A stretch of DNA of 64,000 nt from Agapetus fuscipes. Lineage: Eukaryota > Arthropoda > Insecta > Trichoptera > Glossosomatidae. Made by a program: the position numbers and the translations under genes. The DNA is taken from positions 310,001 to 374,000 of the forward strand of contig OX637353.1 of the NCBI GenBank assembly GCA_951799405.1, given 5' to 3'. This document shows positions 23,023 to 34,328 of this stretch, one piece after another; the stretch's first letter is position 1, and the number at the start of each line of letters is the position of its first letter. The notes under the pieces are model-generated. The model did not search any database and was not told where the DNA came from. It saw only the letters and a list, made by a program, of their open reading frames with translations.

Positions 23023-23286
23023 TTTTGTGTTTGTTATCTTCGATCTCATATTGGGGGGGTAGATAAGTCTTTGTTCTGACACACAGATGGCGCCACTAGT
23101 ATTAAATTCATATAATTTTCAGTTATAATTAACCTTCAAAAGATACGTGTATAAATTTGACAGCTGTCGGACCATTAGTTTGTGAGATAAAGTGTTTTTA
23201 TTGAAACTTTTTTACTGAAATTTATTAGTTTAAAAAAAAATAGATAAAAACGGATTTCGTGTGTTAATTCATCACTGCTTTTTGAT

Positions 23287-24535
23287 GGGAAAAAATACTG
23301 TGCAAACCAAACAATGCCTTGATAAATGTTATCCAAACTCTGCGCCAGCGCAATTAAATATAAAGTATTGGTTTCGTGAATTTAAACGTGGTTGCACATA
23401 CACAGACGCCAAAAAGAGGTGGGTAAGCCAGAAAACATAGAAAAAAATCCACAAAATAATTTTGAATGACCGTAAAATGAAGATGAGCGAAATAGCTGAA
23501 GCTCTGAAGATATCAAAGGAACGTGTACATCATTTTATTCACGAATATTTGGAAATGCGAAAGATTTGCGCAAAGTGAGTTTGTTTCCTTGACTCATAGG
23601 TTGGTATGCGGCTGACCACCCATACTGTAAAAAATGGTTCACTTTGCCAATGTCACCCCTGCTTCAGGGAAGGTCGGCAAGAGTTGCAGGGTTTATGCTC
23701 ATTTGAGATTGCGTTTTTTATATTGTAGGTCCACATGCGGCATGTGTAAGCGCGAAATTATGCATGTCTGGAATGCATTTAATATGAATCTCAAATGATA
23801 CATATCTTTGCAGCTTAGATTTAGATTAGATTGGTTTTTAGAGTGCCGCGTGAGCTCACAATCGATCAAAAACAAAAACGAGTTGATGATTTGGAGCAAT
23901 GTTTGATGTTGTTTAACAGCAATAAAGCCAATTTTGGATCGATATGTGACAATCGATGAAACATGGCTCCATCACTTCACTCCAGAGTCCAATCGACAGT
24001 CAGCGGAGTGGACGGCACGCGACAAACCCAATCCAAATCGTGGGAAGACGCAACAGTCGGCTGGCAAGGTTATGGCGTCCGTATTTATGGCGCACACGAA
24101 ATAATTTTCACCGACTACCTTCAAAAGGAAAAAACCATCAACAGCAACAATTAAAAAGCGTTATTAGAGCGTTTGAAGAACGAAATCGCGAAAATACGGC
24201 CACATTTGAAGAAGAAGAAAATGCTGTTTCACCAAGACAATGCACCTTGTCACAAATCAATGAAAACGATGGCAAAATTTCATGAATTGGGTTTTAAATT
24301 GCTTCACCATCCACCATATTCTCCAGATCTGACCCCCAACGACTATTTCCCGTTCGCAGACTTCAAGAAAATGCAGAAGTTTTCGCCAAAACAGAGGCAT
24401 ACTTTGAGGCTAAGGATAAATTTTACTACAAAAATGGTATCGAAAAGTTGGAAGTTTGCTATAATCGCTGTATCGCCCTCGAAGGCAATTATGTTGAATA
24501 ATAAAATTAAATTTTGCCAAAAAATAGTTTTTTCT
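23287..24535 (+). pseudogene. mariner transposase pseudogene (D,D34D)
   Basis: Starts at the ATG encoding MGKNTVQTKQCLDKCYPNSA. The N-terminal helix-turn-helix part is recognisable (KYWFREFKRG, then MSEIAEALKISKERVHH) but carries a stop after WVSQKT. After a KICAK block the RTE tail at 23586-23838 interrupts it; coding resumes with VPRELTIDQ-like sequence. Catalytic blocks are still legible in shifting frames: TIDETWLHHFTPES (first Asp), FHQDNAPCHKS (second) and YSPDLTPNDYF (third). By my count 34 residues lie between second and third Asp, as in classical mariners. Several frameshifts make it inactive. Confidence 0.85.
23586..23838 (+). repeat. RTE tail inserted in a mariner transposase
   Basis: A complete tail, from TTTCCTTGACTCATAGG to TTTAGATTAGATTGG, breaking the transposase reading frame. 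The interrupted gene gives both borders: this copy begins precisely at the TTCCTTGAC end with no LINE 3' UTR before it. Confidence 0.9.
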
Positions 24536-24562
24536 TAGTTAGAACAAAGACTTATCTACCCA

Positions 24563-25380
24563 TATCGCTCCCCCAGTTCTTGTTTATCGTATACGCCAAT
24601 CTTGTCAAATATGACTTTTTCATGCAGTTGTCTTATGAATCAAATTCTACACAATCTGAGCTGAGAAAAACCGTAAAACTCGATAATGTGAGAGTTGTTA
24701 TAAATATTTTTTAAATAAATTTCTTGTTTTTATAAGACGCATTGGTCCAGTACACATGCAAACATTGCTCGTGTAAAATTTTCTCAATGGCGTATACGAT
24801 AAACAAGAACTAAGGCAGTGAACTGTTAAAAACGTTGAAGTAATTTTCAAACAGAAACGACGCTCACCTAATAAGCAAAAACATTGCTTCCTAATTTCTT
24901 ATAAAGAATGTGTATGATTTCGCCATTCCTTGATACAACCAATTGAGTTTAAATTATTTCAAAAGGGAAAGTTTATTTCCAAATCCAAAGAGTTCAATAT
25001 TCATGAACATTAACTATTTTATTTGATTTTCTACTCTTCAAGCGATCTCTTGTATTTCTCACCTTCTATTTTTCATTCGCTTCCTTTTGGGACGTCTTCC
25101 AGCACAGAGTCACGTTTAACCTATGACGTAGAATCTATCATTCTTTTTCTTTGCCAACTTCCTATGTTAGACATTTTAATGGTGTTTAGAAAATGGAATA
25201 ATAAGAGATTGGAAATGTCACACTGCATGAGTTTTACCGAAATAGTTGAACGTTAAATATATTTTTCTTGCTTTTCTAGATCTATATTTTTCGTCTAGTA
25301 TGTACCTAAGCTTGATGATCATCATTACCACCCTATGTATCGGAATTTTCAGCTTTACGCAGAATTCTATTGAGATTAGG
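24563..25380. other. Unassigned; part shared with 40600-40790
   Basis: GATAATGTGAGAGT, then CCAGTACACATGCAAACATT and CGATAAACAAG recur in the same order at 40614-40740, so an unclassified dispersed repeat lies at about 24670-24815. Confidence 0.45.
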
Positions 25381-25670
25381 TTGACTTATAGGTTGGTATG
25401 CGACTGACCACCCATGCTGTAGAAAATCGTTCACTTTGCCAATGTCACCCCTGTTTCAGGGAAGGTTGGCAGGAGTTGCAGGGTGTATGTTCATTTAAGA
25501 TTCGGGCTTTTATATTGTAGGACTACATGTGGCATGTTTAAGCGCGAACTTAAACATGTCTGTTTTGTGAAAATGCATAAAATGTGAATCTCTAATGTAA
25601 CTTATATTTTGCAACTTAGATTAGATTAGATTAGATTAAATTAGATTAGATTAGGTTAGATTAGATTAGA
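25381..25670 (+). repeat. RTE tail with long GATTA array
   Basis: Nearly full tail ending in about ten GATTA-type units (25618-25670), the longest such terminus in the window. Confidence 0.9.
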
Positions 25671-26374
25671 AAATGATGATATTGTAAAAAATTACTAACA
25701 AAGCAATTAGGAGAGATTGTTTCAAAAACAGAAAAAAAATCAAAGTGAAGTCTATCAATTAAATACACAAAAATATAATGGAGTATGATATTGAAAAAAT
25801 TGTGAAGCAGAAACAATTTGAGACAATAATAAAAATACAAAAAATAGATTTTCAGGACTTGCACATCCGATACGCCAGTAAAGGAGCCCCTTCAAAGAAA
25901 GAGTCAGTTTGATTCCACTTATTTTGTACATTTTCGTCTTCTACGAGTATGTTGCTACGTATTTACTTTGGATAAACAGCGGGTGGACGTTAATACTATT
26001 ATGAGGTTCTAGTAAAGTTGAAACACCAATCAATATAGACTAATGTAAGAAACACTACATTATTATCATGTCGTGTCGTATGTCGTGAGTATTAAGCCAG
26101 GCTATATGACTTGATGTTCCCATCAGCGCTGTTAGCAGCAAGAGCGGTTTCTGTCAGGAAGTAATTACATTGGCTGTGGCCTCAGGGGACACACCTGAAA
26201 CTGAGCGCCAATATGTATGTACGACATACGTGGTATATGCATGAACCGCAGCCATCCGAGGTCGATCTCCAGCTATCGCCACTTTTCGCTGAAACAGAGG
26301 TGAACCCCTTTTTGGCATGTCTTTATTGTCCAAATTGTGTATTTTTTTTTTCTTATCTTAATTACTTTATTTAA
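25671..26374. other. Unassigned DNA
   Basis: No gene recognised. GC-richer patch at about 26110-26290 with no family match. Confidence 0.35.
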
Positions 26375-26665
26375 AATTTTGTAGGGTTTGTGTATTCACA
26401 CAGTGAAAATTCATTTTATTTACAATAAAATATTTTTTCTTAAACGGAGTTTAATTTTCACAATAATATTATTAAGTTCATCTTTATTGTACCTATACCT
26501 ACCTATTTATTTGAATTTATATAATTTGGATCTATGGTTTGTTCTTAATAATTTTAATTTGACATACATCACTCTTGATAATGACCTGAGTATTGACGGT
26601 CGAAAGTGCTCGAGATATAAAATATTATTGTGTAAATTAAACTCGGTTTAAGATTTTTTTTTATT
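26375..26665 (+). repeat. Penelope-type terminal repeat (family 2, copy 2)
   Basis: Homologous to 15961-16330. Inverted arms GAGTTTAATTTTCACAATAA and TTATTGTGTAAATTAAACTC. Internal CCTGAGTATTGACGGTCGAA is a degenerate hammerhead-like core. No protein coding. Confidence 0.55.
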
Positions 26666-26679
26666 TTAAACTTTATTGT

Positions 26680-26906
26680 AAGGTTGGTATGAACCTGACC
26701 ATTCGTACTGTAAAAAGTGGTTTACTTTGCCAATGTCACTTCTGTTTCAGGAAAGGTCGGCAAAAGTTGCAGAGCTTATGTTCATTTGAGGTTAAGATTT
26801 TATTATCGAAGTACAAGTACAACATTTGTAAGCGTGAACTTACACGTATCTGCTTGTGGACATGCATTATATATGAATTTTAAATGTTAATATACCTTTG
26901 CAACTT
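26680..26906 (+). repeat. RTE tail, nearly full
   Basis: From AAGGTTGGTATGAACCTGAC to CCTTTGCAACTTA, then straight into SINE-A without a GATTA tract. Confidence 0.85.
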
Positions 26907-27018
26907 AACGCAACTAAGCTACACATATAGTGTAACTTCTTGCCTGCATTATCCCCGAAGGGGTCGCATGTGGCGCTTCGGGACCTATTTATTTTTACAG
27001 GTAAGGGGGCCGACATCA
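26907..27018 (-). repeat. SINE-A 3' part
   Basis: ACGCAACTAAGCTACACATA through TACAGGTAAGGGGGCCG. Same opposed tail/SINE arrangement as at 8966. Confidence 0.85.
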
Positions 27019-27947
27019 CACCATTTGCTTTGCTTTTCATTTACTATATTACTATATTGTTCTGCGATTAGTTTTTGTCATTTTGGTCAAATTAACAGAA
27101 TTCAGCACCTTTTGCAAATCAATCGCTTTGTGACGCACAAAACACAAAAAAATAAGAAGCAAAATAAATCATTTGAAAGATTGATCACGGCTCACGGCAA
27201 ATTTCTTAATATGACACATTTTCAAAAACTGAAGGTAAGTAGATAGTTTAAAATAAGTGGAGAGGATATTCAACACTCTACGAACACATATGAGACACTT
27301 TTTCCTTCTGATATAAAAAATTTGGAAGTATTTCGGCCGCAATCTGATTTGTTTACAAACAAAACGATCAGCCGTCCGCCATTGTGACGTCAGCGATGAG
27401 ACGTGCCGCGGCCATATGTGTGTGGTCATCCCTAACGCATATTCCCCACATTTGTTTTATTCTCCCGATCCACAAAAAATATACGGATTCATTTGGCTAA
27501 TCAATTGTTTTCAAAGTCGTTTTAATTATAAATTGCATTACAAATTTATAAATTGATTATTTGCTTTTATTTTTCATCTTTTTGTTCGTTATTGTCAATG
27601 GTTATTGTTTTAATAATTATTTAAATACGACTGAAAATTCCCTATTTTTTAAATAATATTTATAAAGTGACATCTCTAGAACAGATTTTTTTTTAAAATA
27701 CGACATTTAACTGACGTAATTTCAGCCGTCCAAAATTGGTCGCAGGCTCAACTGTTCCTAGGTTATACCATGAACGGGAATCAATATTTCAAATTTGGTC
27801 TAGTCCGGCTTTGTACCCAGACTAAATAGTCGCCAGATAAGCCGACGGCAAAATATGACAAGTAAGAATAGCACCGTATGACATCAAACGACAACTACGC
27901 TCGCACTGCAGGAAAGCTAATATGTTAGTCCGGCGGTTCGCACTAAA
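27019..27947. other. Unassigned DNA
   Basis: No gene recognised. A CRE-like TGACGTCA occurs at about 27386 in a GC-rich patch (27365-27425), but nothing else marks a promoter. Confidence 0.35.
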
Positions 27948-30126
27948 ATTTATAATCTATAATCTAAGTCGCAAGGATATATTCATTCAAAGCTCTCGGA
28001 TGTATGCCCACAAACAAACACGTGTAGTTCGCGCTTACAAATGCTGATTGTGTACTTACAAATAAAATCCAAACCTCAAATGAACATAAGCCCTACAACT
28101 CTTGCCGACATTCCCTGAAACAGGGGTGACATTGGCAAAGTGAACCATTTTTTACAGTATGGGTGGTCAGCCTAATACCAACCTATAAGTCAAGGAATAC
28201 GAGTAATAAATAACATTTAAGTAAACAACAAAATCTTAAAAATAAATCTATACAAAAAAATGTCAAAAATTTCTTATGCAAAAAATGTAGCAAACTAATA
28301 AACCAACATTACAAATCAGCATTGCAGATTAGCCGCCACTTCTTCCTGTCCTTGCGTACTTCTTTCATTTCATCCAGAGTCATAACCTTTTTCATACAAG
28401 CTCTTCTTTTATTATGACTCTGGATATCCCATACACTCGCTATTTCGAAAATTTGGTCCATCCATACTTTTCTCGGTCTTCTTCTTCCACGACATCCATC
28501 AATTCTTGCAGCATACACTTTCTTCGTCAGTCTTTCCTCATTCATTCTCTCCAAATGTCCAAACCATCTTAGTATACTTCTTTTAATCTTTACTTTCACA
28601 CTTTCTCTTACACCACATTCCTCTCTAACAAAATCATTCCTCACCCTATCACTCCGTCTTTTTCCAATCATACTTCTTAAGTAGTCCATTTCCACTGTAT
28701 GGATTTTACTAATCTCACTTTCACTCACCGTCCAGGCTTCACTTCCATACATCAGAGTGGGCACTAGTATACCACCGTGCACCGCCAGTCGAACATTTTT
28801 TGAAAGATTCTGATTCTTGGCGATGCTAGCGGTAGCACCCAGTACGCACCTGCCTTTCATTATTCTTCTTTCAAATTCACTGGTCAGTCTTCCATCTTTT
28901 CCAAACTTACTTCCCAGGTATACAAACTCATTTACGACATCAACATTCATTCCATTAATTTTAAATTCATAATTCATATTTTCATCATCTCTTTCAAAAA
29001 TCAATACTTTCGTCTTACAACTTCAAATGGTTACCTAACAAAGCTTCATTCAATCTAGAGAGCATTGTTTGCAATTCTACTGCTGAATCAGATACAAGAA
29101 CTGCATCATCTGCATACAGTAGAACACTCACTTTGCTCTCTCCTATCATCAATCCACAATCATTAAGTCTAGCATCTTTGACACACTTGTCCATGATTAT
29201 GTTAAATAGCCATAGACTCATCACACATCCTTGCCTCATACCCTTATAAACTTCAAACCACTCACTATACTCACCATCAATACGGACACATGCCTTACTA
29301 TTTTCATAGTTTGCATGCACCGCACCTAGGAGAGCCCCATTCACTCCGTATGCTTTCAAAACATCCCATAACATACCTCTGTCTACTGAGTCAAAAGCCT
29401 TTTCCAGATCTACAAAGGCCGTGAACAGCTTCCGCCTCACCGACAATTGTTTTTCAACAAGTTGTCTTAGAGTAAAAATCTGATCAACCCAGCCTCTACC
29501 GGCCATAAAGCCGGACTGTATATCGGAAATCCTTTCACTAGTAGTCAGAATCACATTTTTATAATCACCTTACAGAAGACTTTTCCTGGTATACTGAGTA
29601 GACTGATTGGTCTGAAGTTCTGACAGTCTTTTTTGTCCCCTTTACCTTTGTAAATGGGAACAATGACTGACTTCCTCCAATCTATCGGTACTACTCCTGC
29701 ATTCACACAAAGCTTACATAATTCGTACATCCAATCTATCACGCATTCACCTCCTGCTTTCAACATTTCACCATTTATACCATCAAACCCAGCAGACTTC
29801 CCATTTTTCAGACGTGAAATAGACACTTTCATTTCTTCTTTCAAAATATTCAATTCATTCTCTTCATCTATCTGTTCATAAATTCTTCTTTCACCTTGAC
29901 CAAAAATTTCTTGAAAATAGTTCTTCCATCTCTTGCATACTTCTTCATTCTCCCATACCATCTCGCCGGCAGCACTTTTGACTCCTGGAGTAGTCAATGC
30001 AGAAGATTTATTTCTATCCGCATTGATCCACCTCCAAAATTCCTTTTTACTGTCGGTGTAACTTCTGTTAATCCTTTCATCAATCTTTCTTTGTTCATTC
30101 ATCTTGCTTTCATAAATTATATGCAC
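27948..30126 (-). mobile_element. RTE-like LINE, 5'-truncated, longest copy
   Basis: Runs on the minus strand from within the linker before the reverse transcriptase (right end, about 30126) to the tail and ATTATAG-type terminus (27948-27967). Order: ORF2 remainder (30126-28309), ~110 bp AT-rich 3' UTR, complete RTE tail (28196-27968). The short 3' UTR and microsatellite end fit the RTE group. The apurinic endonuclease domain expected upstream is absent: 5'-truncated on insertion or cut later. Confidence 0.85.
28309..30126 (-). pseudogene. RTE-like reverse transcriptase (ORF2 remainder), two frameshifts
   Basis: Copies LINE RNA into DNA at the target site. Three frames must be read in turn: 30126-29551, 29554-29015 and 29004-28309, about 600 codons in all. 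Frame 1: a linker, then RT fingers with NGKSAGFDGINGEML and DCQNFRPISLLSIPGKVF. Frame 2: QSGFMAGRGWVDQIF, palm motif A FVDLEKAFDSVD, motif B GMRQGCVMSLWLFN and motif C LLYADDAVLVSD with the catalytic aspartates present. Motif B reads MSLW where families normally have LSPx, so the conserved proline is lost. Frame 3: thumb and C-terminal region, VNEFVYLGSKF, LMYGSEAWT, ILRWFGHLERMNEERL and GCRGRRRPRKVWMDQ, the last typical of RTE-like proteins. Single-base indels near 29552 and 29010 break it. Inactive as it stands. Confidence 0.88.
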
Positions 30127-30191
30127 AATGCTCGGATATCGTCAAAAATAGGCTCTTCCTCGTTTTATGTACACAACGATACACCAGTGAG

Positions 30192-30472
30192 CTGTGGTGT
30201 GACTATAAAGCACAACGCATGAACGAGATGAGAGTCTGCTACAACATGGGCTACAGAGTATTGTTACAACTGCGGAAGAGCTGTAGTGCGAGTGGGATGT
30301 TTGTGGCGGCTCAACTACCCACCTGAAATGGGTTGCTGCGAACCCGAATGGCTGGGTTCAGAGACAGAATTGAATCCAGTGAAAACTCTCTGATCGTAGC
30401 AATCAGAGGCCTGAAATGGGAGTGGGGCATATGGCGTCATTGGGCAAGGAAATTGAAGCTTACGTAGCCTTT
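30192..30472 (+). pseudogene. Second LINE family: RT C-terminal fragment
   Basis: Plus-strand frame starting at 30192 reads LWCDYKAQRMNEMRVCYNMG, then LRKSCSASGMFVAAQ, a stop, then AGFRDRIESSENSLIVAIRG. The pattern R-CY-x-GYR ... SAS-MFV ... LR-R--GFRDRI-SS-NSL matches the region after the RT domain in many animal LINEs and is unlike the RTE element beside it. One in-frame stop. Short orphan fragment; where it begins and ends is unclear. Confidence 0.6.
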
Positions 30473-31100
30473 TTTTTCCTGTTTAATATGTTCCTGATAT
30501 TTCAATGTACAATGATTCCTTAACTTATAGGTTGGTATGAGGCTGACCACCCATACTGTAAAAATGGTTCACTTTGCCAATGTCACTCCTGTGTAAGGGA
30601 AGGTCGGCAAAAGTTGTAGGGCTTATGTTCATTTGAGGTTTGGATTTTATTTGTAAGTACACATTCAGCATTTGTAAGCGCGAACTACACGTGTTTGTTT
30701 GTAGGCATACATTTGAAAGTTTAAAATCAGGCCTGGCCAACCCAAATTGCACCCCGGGCCGCATTGATGGCCTAAAATTTCCCCAAGGGCCACACATACA
30801 AACATTTTACAAATAAAAATTATATAAAAAAACGAAACCACAACCAGATGTGAAAAGAAAACACGCATTGAACCAACAACAAAAAATGTATTTATGTAGT
30901 AAACAACATAAAAAATTTTAACAATAGAAAAATATTTTAACAATGAAAATTATTAATTAACCCTTAACTTGACAGAGGAAACTATTCTTAATTTTTCATT
31001 TCAAAACAATATTACAAATAAAACCAATTATCAGGGACTTCTCCTTTCAGTGCAAGATTTGAGATTCTTTTCTCTTACTTAATTTTTCTGAATCTAGGTA

Positions 31101-31248
31101 CCCCCCACTTCCACTGAAGTGGTTGGCGTAAGGCCGGCCCCCTTACCTGTAAAAGTAAATAGGTTCCACTCGCCACATGCAAAACCCTACGGGGAAAATG
31201 CGGCAAGAAGTGACACTATATGTGTAGCTTAGTTGCGTTTGCGTTAGG
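31101..31248 (+). repeat. SINE-A 3' part, inside a hAT-like element
   Basis: From CCCACTTCCACTGAAGTGG to AGTTGCGTTTGCGTTAGG. The repeated TTGCG at the end suggests the SINE ends in a short tandem repeat. The mariner sits at its 3' border. Confidence 0.85.
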
Positions 31249-31250
31249 TA

Positions 31251-32541
31251 CGAGGGCGGTTTGATAAGTCAGTGACTTTTTGAATAAAACATTTTTTTTT
31301 CGGCAAATAAACATTTTACTTTTCTACATTATCACCTTTTAGCTCGATACATTTAGTCCAGCGTTTTTCTAATATTTTTATTCCCTCCAAATAATAGGTT
31401 TGCTCAAGGCTCTCAAAATAGGCGTTTGTTTCGGTAATGACTTCTTCATTTGACTCAAATCTCTTACCCCCCAGCCATTTCTTTAGGTTTGGAAAAAGAA
31501 AAAAGTCGCAGGGGGCTAGATCAGGAGAATGTGCTGGATGGGGTTCGTAGCCCAATTCGTGAATTTTGGCCATCGTGACTAGACATGTGTGCACACGTGC
31601 ATTGTCTTGATGGAACAGGAATTTCTTCTTCGCCAAATGCGGCCGTTTTTCCTTCAAATCAACGTCGAATATGTTCAAAAGGTTTGAATAATATTCGCCG
31701 GTGATCGTTTTACCTTTCTCGAGGTTATCGATGTGAATGACACCGCGTGCATCACAAAAAAACTCTGGCCATGACCTTGTTGGCTGACAGACACAGTTTG
31801 GCCTTCTTTGGTCCACGTTCACCCCGAGCAACCCACTGCTTTGATTGTTCCTTGGTCTCTGGCGTGTTGTAATGGATCCATGTTTCGTCCACAGTGACAA
31901 AACGGCGCAAAAACTCGTTCTGATCACGGCTAAACATCGCTAAACACTCTTTTGAAGTGGTCACACGATTGCGCTTATGGTCGAGTGTGAGCAATCGCGG
32001 CACCCATCTCGCGGAGAGTTTTTTCATATCCAAATATTCGTGTAAAATATGATGTACACGTTCAGTTGAGATACTTACAGCATCAGCCAACTCACGCACT
32101 TTCATTCTCCGATCGTCCAATATCATTTCGTGGATTTTATCGACGATTTCTGGCGTGATCACTTCTTTTGGACGACCTGAACGTTCGGTGTCACTAGTAC
32201 TGGTACGACCACGACGGAACTCCGTAAACCACTTCTTAACTATTGAAATTGATGGTGCTGAGTCCCCGTAGTATTTATCAAGTCTTTCCTTAGTTTCAGT
32301 GATGGTTTTTTTTACGTAAAAAATAATGTTTAATCAACACACGAAATTCACTTTTTTCCATTTTCGTAGAAAATCACAAGGTTGTCTGCTTTGAACGGCT
32401 GTCAAACACCAAATGAACGACGTACCTTGATCAAAATCAGAACGTTGCCCACTGATAGATTACAGTTGACGGCAGCACTGTTGCATTTGAAGTAACTGCG
32501 CGGGAAATTCAAAAAGTCACTGACTTATCAAACCGCCCTCG
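31251..32541 (-). mobile_element. mariner transposon, 1291 bp, nearly complete
   Basis: Perfect inverted repeats of at least 34 bp, starting CGAGGGCGGTTTGATAAGTC (and continuing AGTGACTTTTTGAAT), are flanked by TA on both sides. The length and single gene are standard for a full mariner. The identical termini suggest recent insertion, and it is the innermost and so youngest level of this nest. Confidence 0.95.
31316..32361 (-). pseudogene. mariner transposase, two homopolymer frameshifts
   Basis: Cut-and-paste transposase, starting at the ATG at 32361 (MEKSEFRVLIKHYFLRKK) and ending at 31316. Two single-base length differences separate three frames: an A run of eight (about 32305-32312) and a T run of seven (about 31756-31762), each one base too long to stay in frame. 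Read past them the gene would encode about 347 residues, the normal mariner size. Visible parts: paired helix-turn-helix DNA-binding region (KEVITPEIVDKIHEM, SISTERVHHILHEYL), linker WVPRLL, first catalytic Asp in VTVDETWIHY, second in FHQDNARVH, third in SPDLAPCDFF. By my count 32 residues lie between second and third Asp, not the usual 34, so two residues seem to be missing around GYEPHPAHS. The indels in homopolymers could be assembly errors. Confidence 0.88.
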
Positions 32542-32730
32542 TATTTCAGTATTTGAAGTTGCACATGCACACCTTAACTGGTTTTCCAGATTTTTCCCTA
32601 TTTTTATTTTTATTATATTTCATTTTTATTTTTCATCACAAATGACCGCGGGCCGCACGTAAAGGCGCCGCGGGTTGGCCAGGCCTGTTTTAAATGAATG
32701 TATCCTTGCAACTTAGATTATAGATATATT

Positions 32731-33289
32731 ATATATGACGAAGCTCTCCTTTATTGTAATATTGTAGATTTTTCTATGCTAACACAGGATTTTCATAAAA
32801 ATATCTGCAACTAAATAAAGTAAAAGAAGTGCGTCAAAGAGAGCAGAGTTTCCAATATGTAAGCCCAACAGAAGCGCGGTTAGTACTTGCGTTTTACATT
32901 GTAATAATTTTGCATAAGACGCTGTGAAAAATGTACTTTTGAGAGAAAACTCGCTGAAAAAAGAGCGAAACCTAAATGGCAGGATCGTGATCTGAAATAA
33001 TTACGGGTTTGTTAACATAACTATCCGTGAAACACTTAAGGGGATGAATTTAATTTTGTGTTTGTTTAAGCAGCGCCCGCCATTGATCGACATTTTCTCA
33101 GATGATTGAGATCTTAAATGGTACCCCTGATGATATTGAAAAAACAATATGATGTCTGTTTTTCCTCCAATCACATAAATAAAAATGAAAATCAACGTAA
33201 TTAATGCCCTAGTTTGTACTTGCAGTCCAGTAGATATCGATTTTTAACTGTAATAGGAAGTTGGTGGGTTGGTTCCAAGCATATACGTA
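32731..33289. other. Unassigned DNA
   Basis: No gene or repeat recognised. Confidence 0.35.
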
Positions 33290-34011
33290 GTCGGTCCCAA
33301 AGTTCTGTCACTGACACATTATTTTTAAATTTAGAACATGATATACAGATTTTTTTTTTAATTCCATTTTTAAATGTTTGACAATTATTTTAAAACCAAA
33401 AACAGTCATTCTATTCAATTTCTCCCAATGGAGTGGACATTGAAAGAAAACCGAATAGCTGGTATAGTATTGCACCGCTGTGGGCACTCACCAAGTAGTA
33501 TTTTCAAGTTGCTCAAAATTTTAAATATAACGCTTAGGTTTTTGTGTACCGTATTATTGATAGTTACAATGAAGTCTCCAGTGTTGAGGACAAGAAAATA
33601 ATTGGCCGGCCTCGCTTCATACGAACACCATGAGTGATCAAAGCGATCAAGGCGCGCATAGCAAGATATCCTGTCCGAAAACAGAAGTTGATGGCTTTGC
33701 AGATGGGTGTCAGTAGAAAAACCGTCAAAACGATTTAAATGAAGACCTTAGTCTACGAGCATACAAAGAAAAGAATGGGCACTTACTTCATGCCCGTCTA
33801 AAAACAATAAGGTTTAAAAGATCTCGGAAGTTGTAACAGTGGTACGTGAAAAATTGACACCGTGGTATCCTCTTTACAGTTGAAAAGATTTTCGAGATTG
33901 AAGAGAAGAATAAACAGAATGATATAGTGTACACAAAAAGCTCTTAAAAAGCAGGAAAAAGAGTTTTGCGGGTGAAACATGGGCATCATCCATCCAGTGA
34001 TGGTTTTGTTG

Positions 34012-34072
34012 GGTGTATACGTGTGTATACGGTTGTATACGGTGTGAATACGGGTGTATACGGTGTTACGGG
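34012..34072. repeat. Minisatellite of GTATACGG-type units inside the transposase
   Basis: About six imperfect units of GTGTATACG(G/T) in tandem. Expanded relative to what a transposase would need, and alternating purine-pyrimidine in character. Confidence 0.75.
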
Positions 34073-34328
34073 CCAACTGAGGTTCATTTTTGCAAAAAAA
34101 AAGGGTCAAAATCAGTGCGAAAATGTACCAGGAGACGATTTTGGATAAGTTTGTCAAAGATCTGCTCAACACGCTATTTTCAGGACACAATTTTATGTTC
34201 CAGCAGGATGCTGAGCCAGCACACCAAGCCAAGACCACTCTGCCTTGTTTGACCTTAAAAAATCGACTTTGTAAGACACGAAGATTGGCCTTCCTCCAGT
34301 CCAGACCTTAATCTTTTACATATACATA

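Larger units (their letters stand above)
23051..24562 (+). mobile_element. mariner transposon, defective, split by an RTE tail
   Basis: Terminal inverted repeats contain GTAGATAAGTCTTTGTTCT at both ends, flanked by TA. The left end has a run of seven Gs where the right end has three, so the left terminus has slipped. The transposase (see separate entry) has many stops and a 250 bp insertion. Confidence 0.85.
30728..32687. mobile_element. hAT-like element without transposase, hosting SINE-A and mariner
   Basis: Ends CAGGCCTGGCCAACCC and GGGTTGGCCAGGCCTG are perfect 16 bp inverted repeats, followed inward by GGGCCGC on both sides. The flanks TTTAAAAT/TTTTAAAT suggest an 8 bp duplication with two changes. 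CAGG...CCTG ends with GGGCCGC are typical of hAT elements. Removing the SINE and mariner leaves about 520 bp with no transposase, so a non-autonomous member. Confidence 0.8.
30513..32730 (+). repeat. RTE tail split by a nested hAT-like element
   Basis: Parts 30513-30727 and 32688-32730 (TTTTAAATGAATGTATCCTT to ATTATAGATATATT) form one tail once 30728-32687 is removed. Confidence 0.9.

Noticed and set aside
33798..34238. 146-codon minus-strand frame
   Set aside because: Antisense to the mariner transposase pseudogene; no family motif.
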